Of a stretch of DNA of 64,000 nt, positions 32,919 to 45,600 are shown one piece after another (the stretch's first letter is position 1; each line of letters opens with the position of its first letter). Where the stretch lies: NCBI GenBank assembly GCA_907163375.1, contig CAJQUW010011280.1:124001-188000 (forward strand), given 5' to 3'. The notes under the pieces were generated by a model. It was not told where the DNA came from. It ran no database searches and saw nothing but the letters and a program-made list of their open reading frames with translations. Source of the DNA: Prostheceraeus crozeri (taxonomy: Eukaryota; Platyhelminthes; Polycladida; Euryleptidae). A program made the translations under genes and the position numbers.

Positions 32919-33636
32919 TCATGTAGTTATATCAGTAACTTTACCATGATGATAGATGTCACTGTTGACAGTTGCTGGGACTGCTTTGCTCGAGGAGCTC
33001 GATTTTAGAATACCATCATCTAATATAGGAGCGGCTAAAGATTTTTTCTGAGAAGAAAATGCTGGTATGTAATTCGTAGTTTCATCCAATAACTTCTTTG
33101 CAGAGTTGTAAGTTTCTAAAGAAATACTGGGACTTAACGGCGAATTGAGAAGTTCGTGAAGGTTACTCAAGGTTGATGGCACGTTTTTCAAATGTAAGCC
33201 ACATGAAACACGAAGAAGAGTAATATTTCGATTCAGAAGGAAAACGGCGTATGCAAATCGCAGTCGTTCGTTTCTTTGGCGCTTTAAATGAAGAGGAAAA
33301 TTTCTTTCTTCATGATTCAATTGACAAACTATGTTATCCCTCACGTATAGGCGAGCTCGATTATGCACAAATATTGGATACCGCAGCGGCACGTCCGCAA
33401 TATAAGCGATGATGCGTATCAGCTGAGCAGCGTAACCGTAAGCAGCTGTCATATGATTTTCGGAATGTGATGTGTCTGAGAATGACTCGTCAGAATCCGG
33501 CATTACTAAATTGCATATGTGATAGTGCGTTTTGCCGTTGGACAACTCTTTCGTAATAGGGTAGATAGTTTGTAGTGCGCGGGCTAAAACCAGCCGCCTA
33601 CGAACAATTTGTACTTGGTACTCCTTCAAGTCCGAC
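32919..33636 (-). CDS. UVRAG: UVRAG terminal exon (Beclin-like C-terminal domain)
   Basis: Acceptor ttttgcag; ends at TGA (32919-32921). It encodes SDLKEYQVQIVRRRLVLARA then LQTIYPI, through the conserved VPLRYPI and LLNRNI motifs, to a Ser-rich end (SSSSSKAVPATVNSD). This one exon carries the whole C-terminal globular domain. Confidence 0.96.
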
Positions 33637-36600
33637 CTGCAAAAGAAATGTTTACATGATGATTATTTACAACGCCATCTAATTCTCAGTCGCATTGCAC
33701 AAACTTGATAAGCAGTGCACCGCTAAAAAATGTAGAAGAAGCACTAGTAGAATCAAACTAGCTAGACATGACAGTCTTACTTTGCGTAAATGTGTAAGAA
33801 AAGAACGCCTTTATCTTTTATTGTATTCTCTAAGCTAGGGATTTCAAGATGAAATTTGGACAGAAACGGCAATTATTTAAAATCTTTACAATTATGTATT
33901 GACATCGGCAGTAGCAGCTCGTCCAGTTGGGCAGGTGCCCCACCTATTGAGATGTTGTCTAACTTAAATAACTTGCAATAGCAGTAGTGGACTCTATTTC
34001 TTGATCACAAATTTCATCTACCTTCATCTACATCTACTCTATTAGTGCGACAATAACGCTAGCGAAATTCATCATTCGTTTTCAAGACTGATGGGCGCGC
34101 CTAAGCATCGAGATTGAGATGACTTTAGCATAGTTCATTTCACGATCTTAGCGAATAGACAGAAATAACACACGATGAATACGTCAGACAATGGGCACTT
34201 GAGAGGAAGCGCGAACGCTTCTGATTGCTCAACCGTTAGTGCAAAGACATCTTGTTGTGATTCCCTTTTACTGAGAGCTTGATGTGAGATTAGCAGCATC
34301 AGCAATCAGTCCATGAACCAGCATACAGCACCAGTCGGTACATGAGATTCATTTTTTAGTAAGTCGTAGGCTAGGACCAACTCATAAATTCGCTGAATAA
34401 ATTATGTAGATTTTTTGATGAAAATGCCTTTTAGTCACTTAACTGATGCTGAAAAGGTCGAGGTGAAGAGACTAGGGAGCCATACTACCGAAAATATTGC
34501 GTTAACTCAGGACGGTAGAATCACAAGAACCTTTAACCGAGAATGGTTTGTGAAGATAAAGTGGCTCACGGCTAGCGAGGAGAAAATTACGCTTTTGTAT
34601 TTTCCTACACATGCCTACAGAGTACAGCGTTGAACGAAGCTTAAAATAATTCATAGTAAACTATATTTATAATGATTATTCAAAGCCTATATGATAGGCA
34701 AAATGCAACTAAATGCAGTGACATGGCAGTCTGACTTAGCGTAATTGTGCAAGAAAAGAACGCTTTTGTCTTTTATTGTATCCTCTCAGCTAGGAATCTC
34801 AAGGTGAAATTTGGACAGAAGCGGCAATTATTAAAAATCTTTACAATCATGTATTGACACAGGACACCGCTCTATATTCAAAAACAATATAGGACTCAAA
34901 AGCACAGTAAAGCGTAGCAATAACTAGAATTATGATGCAATTCACTTGATTCAGTTTAATGTGGTTTCGAAAAATCTCGATCAAAACCTAATTTTTTCCT
35001 TAAAACGTCATCTCCCCAAAAGCTAAAATATGATGCAACTTTCTTCAACCACTGCCAAACTACGCGAAGAACACTTTTGTGCAACTCAACTGACAAAAAA
35101 TTTGAAGTAGAAAGGATGAGCTATTGCTGAGATATGCGATGACAATTCAATGTTTGAAAACAATGGTCTTCAGAAATCGAGACTTGCCAACATCATCGCG
35201 ATTGTTTCCTGGTCTCAGATAGTTTCTCATGTAATATCCATTTTCTAATGGTGACAAAATCACTTTATCTCAAAACCATGGATAAATTCCATGGTTGTAA
35301 GAGGACTAGATGTATTTGGGGGGGGGATAAGGCAAGGGTATCTTTCATTCTTTTGTGTCTACTGATCGACCATTAAAACAGATGTGAAATCATTAAGTCA
35401 TAACCTGGGAAATTGACCGAATGAACTCCGATCTTTCGTTTTTTCTAATGAGTGATTTGTCGAACACAGAACACTTCTGAATTTTCCCAAAAATCTCCAA
35501 CTCGGTAATTTTTTTGCACCTACGACAAATTAACACCCTGTAGATCAAGTTTTCTGTACACAGTTCATAAAAGACACACTTCCTAATACTGCAGATATTA
35601 ATGCATATTAATAAACTGTCTAATTACTCATTCAAATAAAAAATTATGCAAATTCTACTTTAGCATTTATTTATCAATAGGATTCAAGAAAGGCTAAATC
35701 GATCCAATCAATCTTACATCTTGTTGGATTTCCCATCAGAGATGTCTAAAGAAGTGCTGTTACATTCGACGAATGTGTACGAATCCTAATGTGTGAAACT
35801 GAAGCCAAATAATTTCATAAGAAATTACGATATCACTTCAGGTATAAGGCTGTACGAATTGAGGAAAGCATTTTGCGAGGAAAATTTAAAGGCATAACCT
35901 GCACGAATATACTTTATTTAGGAGATAATTATCAAGATTTGAACACACGAAATTGCAGGCATCTTCTTGTTGCAAGTGGAAGTATAGGTAATCTTCTACA
36001 CTGTTGAATTAAAGAAAGTACAGCATCTTCGCATTATTCAGTTATAAGGTCTTTTACAATCAAAGCTTAATGGAAGAGAACAAGTCTATCCACCTCCTGC
36101 GGGACACCGGCATTGACCGCGAAACGATCAGAGAGGAAACCATCGACACGAATTAAAATAAAACGATTAATCAGGAAGTCCTCTACCCATCTCACGACTT
36201 AAGCATGGATTCCGAGAGATAGAAGCTTATTGAGAAGAGCTGGGTGCCAGACTCGATCGAATGCTTTTGATATGTCAAGGGATACTGCTGTGGACTCTCC
36301 GAACTTGTCAAGCGATAATGAACAAAGATGAGTAAAAATGCTCAGAGGTCACCTGTAGAACGAGTCTTTCTAAACCCATACTGATGATCACTTAACATAT
36401 AAGACAATATTCACGTCTACTCCTAAAAATTCGAGCATAAAATCCTCGTTTTCGCGCCATAATCGGGACACTGCGATCGGCAATTTTTAAAAGCTATTGA
36501 ACGACAATCGGAACGAACGGTGTTTCCGGCTGAACGAGTGCGCACGAATTTATCACATGCCACTACCCTTTAAATATTGTCTTTATCAGAACCCTTTAAA

Positions 36601-39600
36601 TATACCATAATTAAACGATTCTTGTGCCTTCCAATCATCCTTCACGAGTACTGGTCTTATCTATTCTTAAAATTTCTAATTCGCACTTTGCTACTTATAA
36701 TCCCCTAAAATGAAGGATTTGTAATCAATCTTTTTGCTAAATGCATAACATATACAAATATTTCAAGCATTGGTAAAATTTTGCAGCTCACCTCATCCTT
36801 TGATAAACGTCACATCCTGTTTGTAGACTATCATTTTTTGCTTTTACGTCAGATCGAAGTTGAGTCAGCTGAGTTTCTGAAAAAGTTGAAATTATTCATT
36901 AAAATCATTATTAAATTTGAAGTTGCAAATATTTTGCCCCGAGCAGACAACCACCCAAATCTATTCATCCACATTCACTGGGTGGAAGAAGATAAAGTGA
37001 AGATTTGGATTCCTGTAGCAACTGATCTTTTGGTCCATATCGAACACCGAAAGTGTCATGCGAAGTCGGCAGGAAGGGCATCAGGACCACAGCGCTCCAG
37101 GAAAATCTGACTGTCAGCACCGTTCAAGCCCCCAGTCTGAGGAGTAGCGACTTTTTCGCTTCATTTCATCATGGACATATCAAGGTGAGCGTCAGTGCTC
37201 CCCTGAGCTTATACAGAGAACTGCAAATACCATGATTTCGAATGAATTATCTAATTGCAGCAAATATTTACTAATATTGGCAAATATACACTGAAAACAA
37301 TAGGATTTCTCCCGTTCAAGTCTTGCCAGAATTTAAGCTTTGCTTTTCCGTGGTTTGTGAGGTCTTCATGACACACTGGCTAAGTGCTTGTATTAGTTTT
37401 GTTTTAGAGGTCAAGTTCTGAAAGTGTAATTGAGCTTTTGAGTACCATAATTTCTATCCATTAGAACGTCATTCGATGTATATTGTTATGGGCTACTTTA
37501 CTTCTCAAACAAAATGATACTATAAGAAGACAAACGATATAAATGAAATGTATATTCAGGCAAACGAGAGAGCAGGGTGGCCCTGAAGAGGACCTTTTGG
37601 AGGCGTTCACATGTAAGTCTGTAGGTCCACCAGTCTCGAACACTGCCGCTACTGTTTGCTCCTCTCTGTGTCGCTAGGGGTCAGGATCACCGTCTCGCCG
37701 TCGTCTGCCCTGTCGATCTTCGAAGGCTTGACTTGTTCGCTGTCACCCGTAACAATAGCCTTGCCGCGCGTGCGTCGCAGCGGAGAGAGATATTTGAGAG
37801 CCCTCAGGCGATAACGCTGCGGTTTTAATAGTGTCATTGTCACTCCGGTGATCAGCTCTGTTCTCGATCTGTGTCAGAATATGACGTCACCTGCCTTCGT
37901 CATATTGAAAACAAATGATAGAATGGAGTGAAAATAATTGCAAAGAATCAAGAACTAATGCACTCACAAGAATCTCACAACAATATGCATTGTATCCGTA
38001 CTATTTCATGATATCATTTGACATATCAAATTAACGAATCTAATTAAAAGCGAAAATAGCAGATCCACTCATTTTAAGCGGTTTAATAAGACATAATACG
38101 CGAACTATAATTCTAATAAGCCGAGAACTGATTCCATCACAAATTTATGATTTGATAAGCATCAGTTTCAGACGATGCAATTGTATCATCATCTTCTTTA
38201 AGGGAGCCATGACGCAAGAGAATATACTAGCTACAATAGTTCACACCATCAGAAGGAGTGTTCCTTCAATTTCAGGAAAAATGTGTGCAAAACGATTTGT
38301 GAATAATACCCAAAAATATAATTTTTTTTGATTATATTTTTTGATATACTTTCACATGTCGAATTACTCTGAACCAGAACTTGAAATGGCGCTGATATCA
38401 GAAAGTTCAAAGGTCAAGTCCGACCGGATGTTCATGCACGTTTGATGACAAAACAGGATCAGTGTCAGAACTAAGTAGAGTGCAAAATAATGTGTGATAA
38501 TGGTGACGATATAACTAGTGAAAACAAAATCGTAAAGGAAAAGGATACTTTAATTATTCTATCGTGTATTGAATGAACTAGATGATATGAATATCTCCGC
38601 TACTTCTTCGACACACAAGGTGCTCATCAGAAACTGGGAAATAATTTTACTGTAGTATATAACTTCTAATTTACAATATCAAGCCTTAACCTAAAACAAA
38701 ACCAAGCAGACAGCAAATAAAGGAAATTAGAAGAAGAGAAGGAATCTGTTCTTAAAAATTCCTCCTCTTATTGTCTTCTCACATTCGTTTTTCAGCTTTA
38801 TGTCTTCTAAATATTTATTTTGGCGTTGTCTAGTACATGCGGAAAGGCTTTGATCTATGTCGCGATTGTGCTAAATACTCAATCTGTGTTGGATTTCTGT
38901 ATATCATTCATTGTATGAGCATGAATAGAACCGGCGAAAATATTCGATCAGGAATACATTGGTGTTCTTTTGCATCTACAAAATTTCTAGGATCAACGGG
39001 GAATTTAGAACATTAAAGCAACATTCATTTCGAAGTGAAAAGAACTAATTATTAAAAACAAACTGTACACATGCATTGTACGAAAAAATGCACCAATATC
39101 AAGAAGAATGTCTTCGTGTGATTCTAGTGAAAGTCAGAACCTCTATAATACACATTCACATTCCAAGGGTTCCAGTAGTTTTCGGCAAGTCATTTTAAAA
39201 CCTTTTAAAAACAAAGGACTGTGCCGAATGTCTTTGATGCTCTGCGAGAACCGATAACATCAGCGAAGACGAATTGTTAATCAAGAATTCCATCATGGAA
39301 CCGCTCTCATCGCTGAATAAAACATTCGCCTTATAGAAACAGCACACTGAAATCCACATTTTTCTCAATAAAATCTTCAGCAACCCAAAGACTCGATGAA
39401 TATAAGATGTCATTGCATTCACATAAAGGAGGAAAGAAGCACCAACATACAAGGAAAACGTTTCAGCAGTTGTCACATGCAAAATTGGCCCTTCAGATAG
39501 AAAGCTACATTAAATTGCTTTTCATCTCAGATTCATGAAGTGAATACAAGCAGTACATTCATGAAGTACATACAGCTTTTGTGCTAAATCCAGCACCAAT

Positions 39601-42600
39601 TTTCTTCATGACATTATTTGCATCGCTTTCCTTGTTTCTTGAGACCGATTTCCAAACTGTGTATTTTGTGATACTCAGTCTGTTCAGGAACTTCTGACAT
39701 AATGAAGCAGGACATCCCAGAGTGAAAAGTGAGCGCAGAGTGATCTAATGAAATGCAGCTTTGAGGGCAAAATACGGCTGCTCAATTTTTCCCATTAGAA
39801 GAAACGTGACAGGCATTGATAAGTGAGCAAAGAATTTTCTAAAAACCAGATAAATAATTTTTCTCACAATTTCAATTTCACAATGCATTTTTGCAATCGA
39901 TAAGATCTTTTTCCAATGATCCTTTGAAAGATAGTGTTATGTCAAAAAACAACAATAATCCACGTTTTCTCAACGAATTCCCGAGCTCATGAGAGTTGTC
40001 CAGCTTTGACGTATCAGTCAAGTGGTTGTCTGAGCTGTTTAGGGAAGTTCTGCAAGCTGATGATATTCCTCATGATTGGTGTAGTAGTCTGCTCATTCCT
40101 CTGTACACACGGGAAATGAGATCCTCCTCAATGCGAATCCTACAGAGCCATGAAGCTGTTGGATCACGCTATGAAAGTGTTCGAACGAGTTTTGGAGAAG
40201 AGACTGCGCTCTCAAATAGAGCTTGATGCGGTTTTATGCCCGGTAGAGGCACTACTGATCCCATCTTCATAACCCGCCAGGTTATAGAGAAATATCGTGC
40301 CATGCAAATGAAGATGTTCCTAGCCTTGCTTCTTGTTTTGGACTTCTATGTTTTCATTTCATGTTCATTCTCTGTAAATGTTTTGATAATCCATCTGCAT
40401 TTGATTAGTAAATCTTGTCGGTTCCGTCAGTGTAAATTTCGTTCCTGCTGAAGACGAAATATTGGTGTCACGAATACAAAATTTCAGAGTCTAGCCAGTG
40501 GCACTTTCCAATTACACCTTTTCAGCCTAATTTAGCTGAAGAACAATTTCATTGACATTTTATGATCAGTAAGATTTTCCGGTACATCACCGGTACATGC
40601 ATGCATACGTGTAATTGGTGACGAAATAATAAGAAAATTATATGAAGCATCATAAATATATTGACTGCAAAAAGTTTGAATGACTGAAATTTGTAATTCT
40701 TAATCTTTTCGTGGCGCGCATGTAACATGTTTGTTTCAGCTTTTCATTATAGCATTGGTAAGAAGAGGTTGACTTTAGAACCATACGAATAAACTATATT
40801 TAAAGAAAGTAGCAACTCTGTGGTCCATAAATGTTAGAAAGCGATAAAGAAATAATAACATTTTAGCATATCATCACATTCTTGGTTGAAAAAACAGAGC
40901 ATGTACTTTTGGCAGAGCACCCTACATTTTCACATCGAACAGCTGACTCATGTGATTCACTCGCTTGATGACATAATGCTTCGTTAAAAATCCTTTTGGA
41001 AAAGTTCTAAAACGGTTGAAGAGTTCAGATTTTCATTGAATAGTCTAGTTTTCCTTTTTTGAGGTATCTTACCTACATAGCATCATTTGCGTCGAATGAC
41101 CACTGAATGTCAATGAACTGCATTTCCAAAAAATAAGATCTATTTCTCAGCAGTCTCACATTCACACTGACTTTGCCTGTTGACCCATCAATGTAACAAG
41201 TGCGGTGTAAGTTATTAGTCCAACCAACAATGATGTTAATGGTCCATTAGTCACACACACGTAGAATGGAAACGAGGTGGAGAAGTTTGCGGCAGAATAT
41301 TGATTGCTCTATAATCGGCCGGCAGCTATCTCATCAAACAGAATCAGACGGAACACATGTTAAAGTGCATGAATAAACATCTTCAAGTTCGCTGCCTCAT
41401 TACGGCGCATGTAAGTCGAATAGAAGCGCATATACTGTATAGGGCTACAGGTTTCTCTCTTTCGGATTTTAGCAACATATTGTTGGCATATGAGTAAAAT
41501 ATATTCATTATTCATAGAGATTGATGCTGCGAGCATATTGAAGTTTGCATCATCAAATCTCATGTAAACGGCAATGCTATCATCGTCAATTAAGGGAAAA
41601 CACTCACTTTAAATACAATGCCATATCCATATCCAAGAGACCAAATTCTATATCTAAGAGACCAAATTCGATATGAAAGCTTTTCACAGCAGTATACAGT
41701 ATTTTGGATGTGGGGCGACCTAAATGGTCATATGTCTAGTAATGTCCGACGAGTCTCTCCAACATGAATTTGTTTGCATTTTTGGTATTCAATCTTAAAC
41801 ACCACATTTTACATACACGCACAGACACTACTAAGTAGAGTCTAAGAGCATTTACGTCGCCCTGCATCCAATATATTTCATCATTGAACATTTTCCAATG
41901 ATATTTACACTCTGTCCATCTCTTATAGTGATATTTTAATCATTTAATTCATTGAAATAGTAATTTATTTGTGAATTCCACCCTCAGACGTAAATTCGAA
42001 TCACGAACCATTATTCATACGTGTCGGTACTAAGCCAAGGTATAGAAAAACAACTTATTAAAGTATACGATGCATTACTGAATCAGCCTCGTTACAATTC
42101 ATCCTTGTAAAGATTTATCTTGGTCTGTGAATGTGTCATACGACGCCCATACATCTCACCTTTTTCATCGTTCTTTTCTTTCAATGTTTGATGACGTTCC
42201 TTTTGCTGTTTCACCCTTGCTCTAGTTTGATCCAATTGTTGTTTTAGCATCATAAGTTTAGAGCGATTGGCTTCGAGATCTGCCTTCTAAAACATGATAA
42301 TTAGACAAATCATAAAACACGGCTACTATACAAACGATTTCAAATAATTTTCTTTGAATACCATGAAACATAAAAAATCATTATCATTATACTTCATCAG
42401 TATAAGTACTTCTTCAATGCAAGATTGTATCACAGCGGAAAGGGACTTCTTATTTGAGCTTCCGCTTTTCTTGCTCATCTACTTATACAGAATTTCTAAG
42501 AATCCATAACAGCAGTTCACAGCGCAGCATGTCAACGAGTCAACACGCACTTTCTCTTGAGGAAAAGCTTAAACTCATCAGGGATTCTGAAATCCCTTGA

Positions 42601-45600
42601 ATGACTGAGTGGCGAAGGATAAATATCATTTGACATTAAATTCCCGTCTTCCATAGATAGATGCGTAATTTCCTTATACTGTTAGCTAACAAGTCTCAAT
42701 TTTTGCTCCGTGTTTTTGCAACTCTTTTAAACAAGTGCATATAATAGATTGTTTTCCATATTCAGAATAATTCCAATATAAACAAAAAGATACTTTTATT
42801 CTATTTTCTATATTAAGCCTTAAACCGTTATGGTATATGAACTTATGACACCTATGAACGGGCGCTCCTATCAGTAGAGGAACGGAAATTTAGCGTACGT
42901 AGCAATTATCTAGGCTTAAGCGGGAACTTCGGAAGAGAGGGAGGGAAATTTCGCTCCCAAACCGTCCCGCTTATCCGAATTTCACTGTAGAAGCATAAAA
43001 GCTACATTAACAGTCAAATAAAATTAAAGGATAAATATAATCGCCACGCAAAATATGTGCGGCTGATAGGATTCGAACCTACGACTTCATGTTAAATAGA
43101 CGTGTGATCTACCATAAATAGATTAACTAAAACAGTTAGCCTAACTAATTGATAAGAAAGAAAATGAGAGAAAATGATTCTTCATGTCTGATTACCAACG
43201 TTCCATTAATGACATGGATAGACACATCACAAGATAGTGCAAACTGCTTTTGTTGACGAATAATTCCTTTTTCTTCTTATGACTTCTCATTTTCAGTGCA
43301 GAGCGAGGGACTAGATACTCAAAAGCACGCTGTTACAGAGCCATTTTACGATAAATATATTTAAAAATATTAGAATGCACCTACGAGTTCCGAAACTCTG
43401 TAGATCGACAATAAGTACAAGAGGATCAGAGTCTCGAAGAATTCACCCGAGACTGGATCAACATGGCATGTTGTACAGCCCATTTAACTGACATAACGAG
43501 GAATAATAAATGGATGGGTACTCATATCAAAAATTCTTTGACTGAAACTACATGTAGCATCGCTATAGAGCAGCTGCTACTCGCTACAACACATGCAAAG
43601 TTATTAAAACATCATTGCAGTTTATAACCTTCCATCCAGTGTCCGGATTCTAGAATTTCGAAATTTTCGTGCATCCCGAAAATTTTCGTGCATGATATAT
43701 ATAGAAAAAAGTCACCTTTTCTGAATAGTATGATCCCAGACAGCACTATTTCGTTGCAAAGCCGCTTCAGAGCTATTTTACACATTCATATTTAATTCCT
43801 CATCATTGCATAAGAACTTAAAGTTAGACTGACATGCAGTACTGTAATGTACTAAAATGTACATCTGAGTGAATGCACGTAAAATTGATGTAAGCTACCC
43901 AGGGTAACAAGAATCCTGCTCACATTTTAATTTGCAAATTACATGCGAACATTCAACTGCCAGATGCAATTAAATATAGAGTAAACGAAACTGCCACTGA
44001 GTATTCGATTTAACTTATTTTAAGGGTTGATGGAGGTATTTCAAAAAACTATGCATATCCAATTATCATGAAAGTAATTACACTTTGGTAGGAAGGGCGT
44101 GTAGATGCCTATTATGTTAACAGATAGAACGAGTATACAGTATAATAAATCGTATACTTATGTATCACTAAACAAATTGAAACAAACAAATTTAGTACGG
44201 TAAGAGCATATTGCTATTTGCAAAGATTACTAATCAGCTGACGCTGTCCATTATCTTTGGCCATTGTTCTGAAAAGTCTACATGGAAGTTCACCAGATGA
44301 GTCACTTTGGTATTTTTGGTATCTTTGGAAGGGAGGAGATCTTGGGGAGGAGCTCGGCTGCCTTCCGTTTCAAAACAGTCTCTACGACAAGTTCGCATTC
44401 TTTTTCCTTCTTCTTTGTGAGAGAGTCTTTTTCAGCTCTAAGGCGACTTAGTTCTTTTTCATCTTCTAATGTCTCCTTTTGCAATTCTTCAAGCAGGCGG
44501 CGCTTCTCCAACTGGTCTTCAAGTTTTTTCTGTATTTCCCTCTGCGTGGAAGTGAGATGATCATCCAAACTGGGAGTACGAAAATCGCTTTGACCAACTT
44601 CATCAACATAGGAAATTTGCCGGAGTTGTCGACCATTGTCCAAAAGTCAATTAATTGTTCGCTTGAAAGATCAGCGGCGGGAACCAGTGTGTATCTTCGA
44701 CAACATTGTTCACGTCATCCTTCACAGAATCACATATGAATAAGTGTCAATTTCGAATGTTCTTGAAGTTTCCATTAAAGAGCACAAAGCTGCGAAACTG
44801 AGACAAGTTAACGTTAAAATACCTTTTTAACTCCAAATAAATATTGAGTATACGATCTGAAATATGAGAATAAGTTCTCAACCTAAAAAATGTGCACAGC
44901 CTTTATTTACCTTCAATAAATATTTGTCATATTTGAATCCTGATTCTTATCAAAAGATAATTATATAATCATGTCGTTTTTTAGGATATCGTATCTTGTT
45001 ATCTGTAAAATGTATCTTTCTCTGAGACAGAATGTATCTTAAATGTGGCAGACAGCTTACAGTTTCCACTCGTTTCACCAAGTACTGTACTCTACGCACT
45101 CGGTAGAGTACAGTAACACCGGTAATCTATAAAAATCTATCAAAAATGATGTATACTAAAAAAAACTGAACGATGCAAAAATTCGTGCAATCCACATCAC
45201 GATTTTCGTACATCGACCGTAATTTTCGTGCATTCGTGCATGATTCGTGCATGCACGAATTTCGTGCGTGAATCCGGACACTGCTTCCATCCACCTGCAA
45301 AAGTTCGATCGAAATGGACAGGTTTAAAGAAATGAAGCACCACATTGTATGCGAGGCTGCAGTTTATGTGCGAAGACATCATGTCATCAAAGATTGGGAT
45401 CTCCGAATCATCTCCGTTGTCTTTTTACCGAAAGCCACACCCGCAGCATAACACTTCACTTCACCCAAAGTTTGCACGCATCAAACGTTTTAGCACCTTT
45501 TTTATTAGCTCTGTTACTTGCCTTTAACATTTATCAAATCATGTTTTTAATATTTGCATTTCCCTGCAATTTGCTCACCGCTAAATGTGGAACAAATATT

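Noticed and set aside
37590-37870. GC-rich island with a 64-codon minus-strand frame, considered as a host exon or an element end
   Set aside because: No family resemblance strong enough to name, and no matching splice phase for UVRAG.
43065-43119. Functional tRNA gene on the minus strand
   Set aside because: The T-arm is good, but the acceptor stem lacks its 5' half, the anticodon stem has a mismatch, and the base after the anticodon is a pyrimidine.
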